Shown here piece by piece: positions 25,197-33,849 of a stretch of DNA of 64,000 nucleotides (position 1 is its first letter; each line of letters begins with the position of its first letter). The stretch is from Paenibacillus lactis (GTDB lineage Bacteria; Bacillota; Bacilli; Paenibacillales; Paenibacillaceae), in contig NZ_JAGGKI010000005.1 of NCBI RefSeq assembly GCF_017873605.1, positions 248,001 to 312,000 on the forward strand, in the 5' to 3' direction. Position numbers and translations under genes: made by a program. The notes below the pieces were generated by a model, which saw only the letters and a program-made list of their open reading frames with translations, did no database searches and was not told the DNA's origin.

Positions 25197-26161
25197 TCTG
25201 AAGGCCGCCCCCCAAGCTTACGCAAAAATAATGCGATAATAACAGGTCCGCCGATTAGAGTCGTCCAAAGCCCGACAGGCACTTCCCTGGGCATAAACAT
25301 GGTTCGTGCCAGGATATCGGCCGTTGTTAACAGGACGGCTCCGAGCATTGCCGAGAATGGAAGAACGAACTTTGCGTCATATTGCTGTGATAAGCTCCGT
25401 ATCAGGTGTGGAGCGATCAAGGCAATATAGCCAATAGGTCCGCACTGGGATACAACCGCTGCCGTCATCGCGCAGCATACGATGAGCAGATAAATACGCA
25501 CCCGCATGAAATGAAGTCCCAGTCCTTCGGCCGTCTCGCTCCCCAAGCGCAGTACGTTCAACGATCTGGCGAAGCTTAAGGAAAGGGGAATCGTAACGAG
25601 CGCCCAAGGCAACAGATGACCGACATGAGTCCAATTGCGGTTCGCCAAATTCCCCATCAGAAACGTAAACAAGAGGCTCGCACTATTGGATGACCCCATC
25701 GTAATCACCCATACCACCAATCCGTTCATGATCGCAGTGACAGCAGCGCCGATAAGGATAATATGTATGCCTCCATTTCTTCCCCCGGCTGCCAAAATAA
25801 CCACAGCCCCGCCTATAAGTCCTCCAAGAAGGGCAAACCATGGCTGCATGCCATAGGAGACGGGAACATGTAAAACCGTAACAAGAGCCATCATAAACGA
25901 AGCTCCCGAAGAAACACCTAACAACTCCGGACCTGCTAATGAATTTCGAAGTCCATCTTGCAGAAGAACGCCGCATAACCCCAGCATCGCTCCGGCCATG
26001 CATCCTAATACGATTCGGGGAAACCTGATCTCCAGAACGGACACCCTCTCGAGTTCGGTTCCCCCGTTAAAGAACAGCAGCTGCTGCAAGCTTGACCAGG
26101 ATATTTCCGGGTAGCCATGCTTCATGCCTATTGATATCACAGCAGCCATCATGAAAAACAA
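25193..26161 (-). CDS. FecCD-type ABC transporter permease, start uncertain
   Basis: At least 322 residues with the same landmarks as its partner (RFPRIVLGCMAGAMLGLCG, NSLAGPELLGVSSGAS, GPIGYIALIAPHLIRSL). The frame is open upstream of the TTG at 26161 through a region that looks like a normal FecCD N-terminus (NRGSAPFFALFF), but that stretch contains no ATG, GTG or TTG. A run of seven T lies there, so either a start codon was lost, a rare one is used, or the run length is wrong. AGGGGGAG lies 16 bases before the TTG. Paired with the second permease and FecE-type ATPase. Confidence 0.85.
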   Translation of the reverse strand: MFFMMAAVISIGMKHGYPEISWSSLQQLLFFNGGTELERVSVLEIRFPRIVLGCMAGAMLGLCGVLLQDGLRNSLAGPELLGVSSGASFMMALVTVLHVPVSYGMQPWFALLGGLIGGAVVILAAGGRNGGIHIILIGAAVTAIMNGLVVWVITMGSSNSASLLFTFLMGNLANRNWTHVGHLLPWALVTIPLSLSFARSLNVLRLGSETAEGLGLHFMRVRIYLLIVCCAMTAAVVSQCGPIGYIALIAPHLIRSLSQQYDAKFVLPFSAMLGAVLLTTADILARTMFMPREVPVGLWTTLIGGPVIIALFLRKLGGRPSE

Positions 26162-26228
26162 TGCAAAAAAAGGGGCGCTCCCCCTATTTTTGCTCTCTTG
26201 ATTATGGTGGGATCGGTACGCTGCAAAG

Positions 26229-27356
26229 CTATTCCACCGCTTTCTTATAAAGCTCGGGATACATGTGGCTCATCGCTTCGTCTAAAATGATGCCGAGCGA
26301 ACGCGTTCCCCTGCCGCTGGCCCATACGGATGTGCGCATCTCATGAACCTGTCCATTCTTCACCGCGCGGAGTCTGGACCACAGCGGGTTCGTCTTGAAT
26401 TGCTCGGATAATGGCTGTGAATCGGGGCTGAACGTGAAGGTCTCGACAAAAATATAATCCGGATCGTTCTCAAGCACCTTTTCCAAAGAATAAGCCATCC
26501 CCCCTGCTTGATGGCCGCCATCAGCCTCGGGTGCAGGCCATGGGTATTGCGTGACTTCCGCCAGCACTGAGCCCACAAGCGACCCGGCCGTATCGATCCC
26601 GAAATTTACATCAGACCCGTACATCACCAATGCGGTCTTATCCTTCGGACTGTGTTCCTTGTAGTAATTGAATTTATCCAGCAAGCGCTTCTCGGCCGCT
26701 TCGGCTTCCGTTACTCTTCCGGTCAGCTGGCCCATATGCTGCAGGAACTCGATCGATTCTTGCATACTCTTGGGCTGGACGATGTACAGCGGAGCAATGC
26801 CGGCTAAGCCTTCCCGCAACCCTTCATGGGTTCCTTCCAATCCAATGACAAGATCCGGTCCCGCCAACGAAATATCCTCCAAATTGGGTTCAAAGAAGCT
26901 TCCTCCGATTATTCCGAGGCTTGCTGCTTCCTCACCATAAAATTCCGGTTCTGGCGCAAGTCCTCCCGCCGTTACCGCAGCAGGTTTCAATCCCAGCTCA
27001 ACCAGGGCATCTACACAGATCTCTGTTAAACACGCGACCTTCTCCACCGGCAAGTCAACGGATATCTCCGTTCCGGTTACATCCTTGAATGTCGATTTGG
27101 CGCTTGTTCCTTCCTCATTTGACGCTGTCTCCTCAGCATTTGACGCGGCCCCTTCACCATGTGGCGCCGCCCCTCCAGCATTTAGCGTTGCCTCTTCATC
27201 ACTTGGCACTGCCCCTCCAGCATTTAACGCTACCCCTTCAGCATTTGGATCCATTCTGTCCGTTGCGGTCTCAGTCGCCGTTTTTTGAGGAACACTGCCG
27301 CAGCCAGAAATGAGTGCTGCAATTATCAAAAATACGATACCTAGACGTTTGCGCAT
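26229..27356 (-). CDS. FecB-type ABC transporter substrate-binding lipoprotein
   Basis: About 375 residues. Lipobox ISGC about residue 20. Residues ~35-85 form a low-complexity linker of degenerate Asn-Ala-Gly-Gly/Glu-Glu repeats (NAGGA, NAEGV, NAEET). The binding domain starts at FKDVTGTEISVDLPVEKVACLTE, with the typical LGLKPAAV, GPDLVIGLEG and FVETFTFSPDSQP segments of the helical-backbone TroA-like clan. It should capture a chelated metal outside the membrane and pass it to the two permeases. Zur-like boxes upstream suggest a zinc complex rather than ferric siderophore. The start at 27356 is set by AAGGGG. Confidence 0.88.
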   Translation of the reverse strand: MRKRLGIVFLIIAALISGCGSVPQKTATETATDRMDPNAEGVALNAGGAVPSDEEATLNAGGAAPHGEGAASNAEETASNEEGTSAKSTFKDVTGTEISVDLPVEKVACLTEICVDALVELGLKPAAVTAGGLAPEPEFYGEEAASLGIIGGSFFEPNLEDISLAGPDLVIGLEGTHEGLREGLAGIAPLYIVQPKSMQESIEFLQHMGQLTGRVTEAEAAEKRLLDKFNYYKEHSPKDKTALVMYGSDVNFGIDTAGSLVGSVLAEVTQYPWPAPEADGGHQAGGMAYSLEKVLENDPDYIFVETFTFSPDSQPLSEQFKTNPLWSRLRAVKNGQVHEMRTSVWASGRGTRSLGIILDEAMSHMYPELYKKAVE

Positions 27357-27379
27357 ATGGTACATCCCCTTACCTATAG

Positions 27380-27399
27380 TTGTAATAATTACGAATTAG
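27380..27399. promoter_or_regulatory. Zur-like box 1 before the FecB-type gene
   Basis: TTGTAATAATTACGAATTAG: right half ATTACGA is exact, left half TTGTAAT has one mismatch to TCGTAAT. It lies 25 bp before the start codon. Confidence 0.65.
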
Positions 27400-27493
27400 A
27401 TGCATGAAATCACTGAACTGCCCATGAAAATGATATGTATTCCCTTCTTAATCACATTGATCTCCACCACCTAAAATACATTATCGAGGTAAT

Positions 27494-27516
27494 TAAATTG
27501 TAATTATTACTATTAA
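27494..27516. promoter_or_regulatory. Zur-like box 2 before the FecB-type gene
   Basis: AATTGTAATTATTACTATTA, a second TAATnATTA palindrome 115 bp upstream of box 1. Its ends fit the Zur consensus less well, so Fur remains possible for this site. Confidence 0.45.
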
Positions 27517-27617
27517 ATTCGAAAGAAATATAGCATGCCGCCATGAAATAGTCAACATATTTTTCCAAGAAGATTCGTCGCGGAATTAGACAAAAATCCC
27601 GATCGCTTACATACAAA

Positions 27618-27640
27618 AAAGCCGCGGCAACGCGGCCTCT
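27618..27640 (-). terminator. Terminator of the small lipoprotein gene
   Basis: Stem GCCGCG / CGCGGC with a four-base loop; on the minus strand followed by TTTTTTG. Confidence 0.7.
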
Positions 27641-27652
27641 TGGACTAATATG

Positions 27653-27757
27653 CTATTGTCTTCTCACCGTTACCGATCCCTCGCCTCTATTAAAACTTCC
27701 TTCAATTCTCCATTCTTCCGACCCGCCGACATCAGTGGCATGCTGATCCCGTTGTCC
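27653..27757 (-). other. In-frame continuation of the lipoprotein reading frame after its stop
   Basis: Directly after the TAA of the lipoprotein gene the same frame runs on for 34 codons (GQRDQHATDVGGSEEW, then SFNRGEGSVTVRRQ) to a TAG at 27653, just before the terminator. It has coding-like composition, so the TAA may be a recent nonsense change from CAA or GAA. It is not translated as written unless the stop is read through. Confidence 0.45.
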
Positions 27758-28204
27758 TTATTGATCTTGCAGTTTCTTTCCAATCGGATCATTCGATAGA
27801 ATTACCTGAATCGATAAATCGTTAATTAATTTGATCTTAACAAAAGAGTCATTCGCCGAATGGTTGATCCCTGACACATGTACGCTTCCTTTACTTCTCG
27901 GGTCATCGGGATTATAAATAAAGGAAACTTCATAATCGGAAGCCCCTTTTTTGTACACATAGTTATACACGTATTCATCTGTGTCATTATTGAATGAATG
28001 AACAAAAAACTGCCCCTCTTTCCCGCTTTGTCTAGCTTTAGCCAACCAATCACGGACCTGCTCACTATGTTCAGGTTCAACTTGATTTAACTCGTAAGAA
28101 ATAATCTTAGACATCCTATTGTCCAGATCAGGCACGTTGGCTTCTTTGCCTGAACATCCCGTCATCAACAGCATCAGCAAAATGAAACCTATAATGTATT
28201 TCAT
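27758..28204 (-). CDS. Small lipoprotein of unknown function
   Basis: About 148 residues: MKYIIGFILLMLLMTGC is a lipoprotein signal with lipobox MTGC (Cys 17). The mature part is polar with YELNQVEPEHSEQVRDW and YNYVYKKGASDYEVSF strands. No family recognised. The ATG at 28204 is preferred (GGGAG just before); the frame opens at 28279. The reading frame may originally have extended to 27653 (see the following continuation). Membrane-anchored outside the cell; role unknown. Confidence 0.7.
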   Translation of the reverse strand: MKYIIGFILLMLLMTGCSGKEANVPDLDNRMSKIISYELNQVEPEHSEQVRDWLAKARQSGKEGQFFVHSFNNDTDEYVYNYVYKKGASDYEVSFIYNPDDPRSKGSVHVSGINHSANDSFVKIKLINDLSIQVILSNDPIGKKLQDQ

Positions 28205-28510
28205 CGCTCTCCCTTTCATCCTTTGATTCCAATTGTTTTCCCGAAGTCGCATCTTGGTGCAAAAACAGCCCGCCCCCAACGTAGATTAGCTAATCTAATG
28301 TCCGGGGTCGTGCCTTTCCAGCACGGAACCATTCACCTGAATGTAAAAAGTATTGAACCCAACATAGCTTTAATGGTGTTCATTTCGTTCAGTGCCGTTC
28401 AAACCTAAACACCGCCCAGCTCATACTTAAACCTCAACTCGGACAGGAGCAGGTTCCCTCAAGTTTCTCCGCTCATTCTACCATACTATAACGGATCTTG
28501 GGGAAATTAC
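28205..28510. other. Intergenic region with a 16-bp perfect palindrome
   Basis: Holds TAGATTAGCTAATCTA at 28282-28297, a perfect palindrome about 78 bp before the lipoprotein start and flanked by CCCCC and CGGGG, and a small CGTGC/GCACG hairpin at 28308-28330. The palindrome is the right size for a TetR-type operator, but no regulator gene lies beside it. No ORF is supported. Confidence 0.5.
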
Positions 28511-28679
28511 CATTCAGTAGCAATCGGAAGCACCTTCCGTATGCGGAGTGATGAATTACCTTCACACTTCGAAGCTACACCTGCACTCCCCACTGAGCAA
28601 CCTCCACTCAGCGAAGCCTGCACTTGCACGCCCCGCTGAGCTACCTTCACGCATCGAAGCCCCACCAACAGCACAGCAA

Positions 28680-28714
28680 AAAGCCGCTCAGGACGTGTAC
28701 ACCTGAGCGGCTTT
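28680..28714 (-). terminator. Repeat-array hairpin 1
   Basis: Stem AAAGCCGCTCAGG / CCTGAGCGGCTTT (13 bp); on the minus strand followed by TTTTTGCTG, so a good terminator for transcripts coming from telA. Confidence 0.65.
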
Positions 28715-29039
28715 CCCCCTTCCCCCACTGATATGGGGGAAGGGCCGCTTCCACCAACGGTTGGCCTCGAACGGTAAGACTTCAACGGAGCAGGCGGAAT
28801 GGGGCTGGAGAAACGAAGTGGTCGCCTTTGTCTCCGGATTTCCCCATTTACCAATCCCATTCAAGAAATCCGGTGACAACAGCGATCGGAGGCACCATCC
28901 GCATGCGGAGTGATGAGCTACCTTCACACTTCGAAGCTGCACCTGCACACTCCCTGGAGTGCCCTTAACGCTTCGAAGCTGCACCTGCCCCCCACTGAGC
29001 AAACCTTCACGCATCGCAGCCCCACCACCAGCACAGCAA

Positions 29040-29074
29040 AAAGCCGCTCAGGACGTATACACCTGAGCGGCTTT
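29040..29074 (-). terminator. Repeat-array hairpin 2
   Basis: Same 13-bp stem as hairpin 1, 360 bp away, with the loop changed to acgtataca. Confidence 0.65.
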
Positions 29075-29440
29075 CCCCCTTCCCCCCACTGATAGAGGTG
29101 AAGGGCCGCTTCCACCAACGGTTTGGCCTCGAACGGTAAGACTTCAACGGAGCAGGCGGAATGGGGCTGGAGAAACGTGAGTGGTCGCCTTTGTCTCCGG
29201 ATTTCCCCATTTACCAATCCCTTTCAAGAAATCCGGTGACAACAGCGATCGGAGGCACCATCCGCATGCGGGGTGATGAGCTACCTTCACGCATCGAAGC
29301 TGCACCTACACGCTCCACTGACCCTCATACTTCGAAGCTGCACCTGCACACTCCCTGGAGTGCCCTTAACGCTTCGAAGCTGCACCTGCCCCCCACTGAG
29401 TAAACCTTCACGCATCGCAGCCCCACCACCAGTTCAGCAA

Positions 29441-29475
29441 AAAGCCGCTCAGGACGTATACACCTGAGCGGCTTT
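29441..29475 (-). terminator. Repeat-array hairpin 3
   Basis: Same 13-bp stem, 401 bp from hairpin 2. Confidence 0.65.
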
Positions 29476-29831
29476 CCCCCTTCCCCCCCACTGATAAGGG
29501 GGAAGGGCCGCTTCCACCAACGGTTTGGCCTCGAACGGTAAGACTTCAACGGAGCAGGCGGAATGGGGCTGGAGAAACGAAGTGGTCGCCTTTGTCTCCG
29601 AATTTCACCCATTTCCCAAACTCATTTCAAGAAATACGGAGACAACAGCGATCGGAGGCACCATCCGCATGCGGAGTGATGAGCTACCTTCATACATCGA
29701 AGCCTGCACCCACACTTCCCACTGAGCAACCCTAACACTTCGAAGCTGCACCTACACGCTCCGTTTGAGCATCCTTCAATAGTTCAGAGCCTGCACCTTC
29801 ACACATCGTAGCCCCACCAACAGCACAGCAA

Positions 29832-29866
29832 AAAGCCGCTCAGGACGTATACACCTGAGCGGCTTC
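29832..29866 (-). terminator. Repeat-array hairpin 4
   Basis: Same stem with one end base changed; first one met by RNA polymerase leaving telA, about 360 bp after its stop. Confidence 0.65.
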
Positions 29867-30227
29867 CCCCCTTCCCTACCTTGATATGGGGGAAGGGACG
29901 CTTTCACCAACGGTTAGGCCTCGAACGGTAAGACTTCAACGGAGCAGGCGGAATGGGGCTGGAGAAACGAAGTGGTCGCCTTTGTCTCCGGATTTCCCCA
30001 TTTACCAATCCCATTCAAGAAATCCGGTGACAACAGCGATCGGAGGCACCATCCGCATGCGAAGTGATGAGCTACCTTCACACTTCGAAGCTACACCTGC
30101 ACGCCCCACTGAGTTCCCTTCACGCCTAGGAGCATCACCTACTGAAGCACCATCCGCATGCGGAGTGATGAGCTACCTTCATACAGCGAAGCTGCACCTA
30201 CACGCTCCGTTTGAGCATCCTTCACAT

Positions 30228-31367
30228 TTAACCCGCAATCTTCTTCCCACGCTCAAGCCGGACAATTTGCTCTTCACCGCTGTCAGCCAGCTCTCGGAAC
30301 TGATCAATCGTCTCGCGCATCTTCGGAAGGGCCTGCTGCTTAAAGGTGCTGATGGCCTCCATCGCCTCGAATGTATCGGCAAACGCCTTCTTCAGCACAT
30401 CCACCGAAACACTGCTGTTAATGGCTTGCTTCTGGATGGCCACCCCTTGGGATTTCAACATCTTCGCCGTACCTTCGATGAAGGTGTTCGTCGTCTTATT
30501 CAGCGCTTCAATCTTCTCTAGCACAATCTTCTGATTGTACAGGGCGCTCGCGACCGTGACCGCGACACGCAATGCCGACACGGTAACCGTCTTCGCCCGA
30601 TCTACCCCGCGAATCAGCTCCTTATTGTTGCGGATCAGAACCTCAAAGGCCAAATAGCCCTGTTGATTCACCGCAAGCATCTGCTGCATATCCATCAAAC
30701 GCTGACGCAGAGGGAAGAGGACCTCTTCCGAGATAAAACGAACCTTCTCCGGATCGCCGCCGCGCTCCTGCTCCAAAGTCAGCTCCTGCTCAATCCGCTG
30801 GTCCATGAACATTCCGAGCTGAATCTCCTTCTGAAGCTGTTTCGTAAGATCGCGAAGAAACTGCTGTTCAATCTCAAGCGTCGTGTTATCGTTTTTGAGG
30901 GTCGCCTTGCCTTTATCCAAGGTTTCTACGATTTCCGAAATGACTTCATCCGCCTTCTTGAATTTCACAAAGTAGGCACGAACCGGATTAAAGAGCTTTC
31001 CGAGAAAGCCTGTTTTGAGAAAATCTATCCCGCTGGGATCCAGATCCTTCAGATGGAGATGAAGCTCCGTGAGTCCCTTGGCTACAGGCCCGCCTTCATC
31101 GCCGGCCTTCGACAGCTTACCGACGGTTACTTTGAGCAAGGAGTTTTTGTCAGAGGACTGGCGCATCGTGCCCATCCCGAAAGAATCGATGCTGGTCAGA
31201 ATACCTCGGCGCTGTTCAAGCGAGTCCAGGTCAATGTCCATCAAGGACTTTACATTGGTCTCGGCCTGCGTCATCAGCTGCTTCATTTCTTCATCGACAG
31301 GAGCGACTTGTTCCTCCAGCACCGTCTTGATTTCATTCTCATTTGGTACAGTCATTGTAAAAGTCAT
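30228..31367 (-). CDS. Toxic anion resistance protein TelA family
   Basis: 379 residues, mostly long helices, matching the TelA/YaaN family end to end (GKLFNPVRAYFVKFKKADEVI, YLAFEVLIRNNKELIRGVDRAKTV, and the C-terminal MRETIDQFREL). TelA-like proteins were named from tellurite resistance in KlaB/TelA operons. In Firmicutes they pair with XpaC-like membrane proteins and probably act in envelope stress; the biochemical role is not known. AAAGGGGG precedes the ATG by 7 bases. Last gene of a three-gene minus-strand operon; its stop is followed immediately by the tandem repeat array. Confidence 0.88.
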   Translation of the reverse strand: MTFTMTVPNENEIKTVLEEQVAPVDEEMKQLMTQAETNVKSLMDIDLDSLEQRRGILTSIDSFGMGTMRQSSDKNSLLKVTVGKLSKAGDEGGPVAKGLTELHLHLKDLDPSGIDFLKTGFLGKLFNPVRAYFVKFKKADEVISEIVETLDKGKATLKNDNTTLEIEQQFLRDLTKQLQKEIQLGMFMDQRIEQELTLEQERGGDPEKVRFISEEVLFPLRQRLMDMQQMLAVNQQGYLAFEVLIRNNKELIRGVDRAKTVTVSALRVAVTVASALYNQKIVLEKIEALNKTTNTFIEGTAKMLKSQGVAIQKQAINSSVSVDVLKKAFADTFEAMEAISTFKQQALPKMRETIDQFRELADSGEEQIVRLERGKKIAG

Positions 31368-31400
31368 ACAAAAACCCCCTTTAACCGAATATATAATGTG

Positions 31401-33089
31401 TTACATTTGCACATTCAGCAATTGGCCGATCTTATAGACAACGTCGTCGGTGTCGGCATTGATGCTTGCAGCTTCATTGATGCTTGAAATCTTCTGAAGG
31501 GCTTCAATGTCCGCGTTGTAGCCGATCGTGTAAATCGGAATTTTAAACGCCTCAATCAAGCCTTGGACATCCTTTAGCTTACTGCCCCGGTTCGTATCCC
31601 CGTCGCTCAGTACGAAAATGACCGGCTTCGTATTCGGATTCGCGGCGATTTCATCCTGCAGCAGCTTCATGGCTACGACAATCCCGTCAAATGTAGCGGT
31701 GTTGCCCTCCGGAACCAGGTTCTCGGCGGCACCGACGAACAGGGACTGCTGGTTCGTGTCATACTTCCCGATCGGGAGGTTGATGGTGACATCATCCGAA
31801 TAGGAGACAAGACCGATGCTGTTCTGTGAACCCAGATACTTCTGACCTTGAATCAAGGATTGCCGTAAGCGATTAATCGGTTCACCGGACATACTGCCCG
31901 ACACGTCGGTTACAAACACAGCCGTAATGGAGGCTCCGCCATTTTTCTTGTCCTTCCAAAGCTTCTGCGCCCGGGAAATGGTTCCGCCGTTCACGACTTT
32001 GGCTTCCGGTTTATAGTCTGCCAGCTGGTTAAAACCGTATTTGCTCGCGCTCTTTTGATATTTATCCTGAGCGGCAAAGTCGGCAAACTTCTTCAAGATT
32101 TGTTTCTTAAGCGCCGGGGTATCCCCAAGGGCATACAGCGGGCTGTCGTGTCTTACGCCAAACGGAACGAATTCATAGGCTGACCGAAGCTCGGCTTCAT
32201 TAAAGAAGGTTTGATATTCCAGAACAAAAGCATCCAATCGCCCGGATTCGGCGGCTTCCCTCATCTGCAGTGTGGTTAATGCAAGGAATGGGACGTTGGC
32301 CTGGAATTTTTCAAATCCTTCGACGGCCTTGTCACTCAGCAGATTTTTGCTGTCGAACGCGCTAAGCGCAGCGACCAGGAAATTGAGTCCGGTCGAGCTG
32401 GCAAACGGATCCGTGTAGCCCATCGACAGCTCGCTGGCTGCAATCGCTTCCGTTACCGTTTTGATGTTAACCTCTCCATACTTGCTCTTCAGCTCATCAT
32501 ATTTTCCTTTATCGATCACGATGCCCGGAACATTCCCGTTCAGGCTCTTCGAGATCCGTTCGGTCTTAATACCGCCCGATTTGATCATCTCCATCCACAA
32601 TTCATTGGATGGCGTAAAGGCATCCGGCACGTATTTGCCGGACTTTATGTAGTCTGCCGCAGTTCCCGAGTTAATGCTTCGGATCATCACAGACACAGGC
32701 TTTCCATTGACGGTGACTTTGGCTTTATTGAAATCCGTCGCCACCTCATTCAACCATCCGTCGACCCCTGACCCTGCTTTCTCGGGTGAAGAGAAGATTT
32801 CAACGAAATGAGGTGTGGAGTTTTTGACCGAGACCGGGAACTTATCGATGTCGGGCAGGGATTCCGCCACGTCCACCGGATTTAAATCAATCTGTCCTTT
32901 AATGGGCTCTGGTGTTTTGACTTTAATCTTACTGTACAGCTTATCAAGCTTCTTCGCGGCCTCCTCAGGTGTTAGCGGCTGAGCCCCGCTCCCGAGATTC
33001 GAAGTGGCACTGATTCCGAAATAGACGACTGCAAAAACGACAACTACAATTGCGGCAAGAAAACCAATGACTTTACCTCTGCCGGACAT
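31401..33089 (-). CDS. Membrane-anchored binding-protein-like + VWA domain protein
   Basis: 562 residues. An N-terminal membrane segment (VIGFLAAIVVVVFAVVYFGI at 7-26) anchors it outside the cell. Residues ~90-390 look like a periplasmic-binding-protein (SBP type II) domain: AADYIKSGKYVPDAFTPSN, SMGYTDPFASSTGLNFLV. Residues ~395-562 form a von Willebrand A domain with the MIDAS DVSGSMSG, the T of EGNTATFDG and SDGD. It therefore combines ligand capture with a metal-dependent adhesion/protein-interaction domain. Gap of 13 bp after the preceding gene; GGGG 9 bases before the ATG. Located between a two-TM protein and TelA. Confidence 0.82.
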   Translation of the reverse strand: MSGRGKVIGFLAAIVVVVFAVVYFGISATSNLGSGAQPLTPEEAAKKLDKLYSKIKVKTPEPIKGQIDLNPVDVAESLPDIDKFPVSVKNSTPHFVEIFSSPEKAGSGVDGWLNEVATDFNKAKVTVNGKPVSVMIRSINSGTAADYIKSGKYVPDAFTPSNELWMEMIKSGGIKTERISKSLNGNVPGIVIDKGKYDELKSKYGEVNIKTVTEAIAASELSMGYTDPFASSTGLNFLVAALSAFDSKNLLSDKAVEGFEKFQANVPFLALTTLQMREAAESGRLDAFVLEYQTFFNEAELRSAYEFVPFGVRHDSPLYALGDTPALKKQILKKFADFAAQDKYQKSASKYGFNQLADYKPEAKVVNGGTISRAQKLWKDKKNGGASITAVFVTDVSGSMSGEPINRLRQSLIQGQKYLGSQNSIGLVSYSDDVTINLPIGKYDTNQQSLFVGAAENLVPEGNTATFDGIVVAMKLLQDEIAANPNTKPVIFVLSDGDTNRGSKLKDVQGLIEAFKIPIYTIGYNADIEALQKISSINEAASINADTDDVVYKIGQLLNVQM

Positions 33090-33102
33090 TCCATGACCCC
33101 TT

Positions 33103-33849
33103 TCAGTCTTTGTACAGTTTGGTTTGGCTGATCAGAGCATCGATTTCTTTCATGCAAGCCATGTTTTCAATGCTCTCTAAATCCAAGCTTCCTAGACGAG
33201 CAATCTCAAGAAGGAGCTTATCTAGCTTTAATAAAATTTCTTCATTCGTATTTAAGGATTCATTCACAAAATTAAGGTACTCATTGTAAACCTCGATCTT
33301 CTCCTCAATGATTCGCGCTGAGAGCTTTTTGTTCTTTCGCAAATCCGCAATCGCGGCAAAATCAGAGACACTGAACACGCCAAGCTTATTGAGAATGCTT
33401 TTGATATTCATGTAAAACAGGTTCTCGACCTCATGGATTACGGAATTGAACTTTTTATAGCTCAATTCGGACGCATCAAATCGCTGCTCCAATACCTCCA
33501 GCAGTTTCAGCTTCCGGTTCTTCATCCGGTCCAGCTGATTTAACGCAAGCTCTACATCTTGCTTAAGCACCGCAATGGAACGGTAGCGGCTCATGGCCTC
33601 CACGTAGTCCTCATGCGTAACAACCTCTTTCTTCGTCTTCACAACCGGCTTCGGTTTAAACAGGTATGTATAACTTCCATAAACTAAAGCGATCAAGCTC
33701 GCTGCAAGAAAAGCAGCCCCGAAAGCAACGATCAGGGGACTCTCGGCTTTAAGAGATACCCCAAGAAAGCCTCTGGACCAAACCAATATGTTTGTGACAA
33801 TGACGATTGTGATCAAGAGGAAGAACTTTTTGAACTTAGGCTCGCTCAA
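33103..33849 (-). CDS. Two-TM coiled-coil protein, XpaC-like position
   Basis: 248 residues: two hydrophobic segments in the first 65 residues (FFLLITIVIVTNILVW and VAFGAAFLAASLIALVYGS), then a cytosolic helical part rich in Lys and Glu with repeated KLLEVLEQRF-like heptads. It is placed like XpaC in yaaN-xpaC operons, but I cannot claim homology. Translation begins at a TTG at 33849 (GGTGAT before it). First gene of the operon with the VWA protein and TelA. Could anchor a TelA-containing complex at the membrane; inference. Confidence 0.7.
   Translation of the reverse strand: MSEPKFKKFFLLITIVIVTNILVWSRGFLGVSLKAESPLIVAFGAAFLAASLIALVYGSYTYLFKPKPVVKTKKEVVTHEDYVEAMSRYRSIAVLKQDVELALNQLDRMKNRKLKLLEVLEQRFDASELSYKKFNSVIHEVENLFYMNIKSILNKLGVFSVSDFAAIADLRKNKKLSARIIEEKIEVYNEYLNFVNESLNTNEEILLKLDKLLLEIARLGSLDLESIENMACMKEIDALISQTKLYKD

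Larger units (their letters stand above)
28511..30225. repeat. Tandem array of 360-400 bp structured repeats
   Basis: Anchors recur at regular distances. The block caccatccgcatgcgg begins at 28531 (variant), 28893, 29256, 29659 and 30047, with a partial copy at 30148. Intervals are 362, 363, 403, 388 and 101 bp. Each full unit contains: the palindrome CCGCATGCGG; one to four ~35-bp subrepeats around CTTCGAAGCTGCACCT, whose number explains the length differences; a 13-bp terminator-like hairpin; a CCCTTCCCCC/GGGGGAAGGG hairpin; a ~100-bp conserved block; and CCGGATTTC/GAAATCCGG. Reading frames inside are not conserved between units, so I treat it as non-coding. It abuts the telA stop codon. 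Confidence 0.85.

Noticed and set aside
27085..27313. Plus-strand open frames opposite the FecB-type gene
   Set aside because: They are the complement of the low-complexity linker, with no ribosome site.
28507..29612. Long minus-strand open frames inside the repeat array
   Set aside because: They follow the repeat copies, lack ribosome sites and shift frame between units; composition is that of the repeat, not a protein.
28511..30225. CRISPR array
   Set aside because: Units are hundreds of bases long and similar throughout, with no short repeats and unique spacers, and no cas genes nearby.
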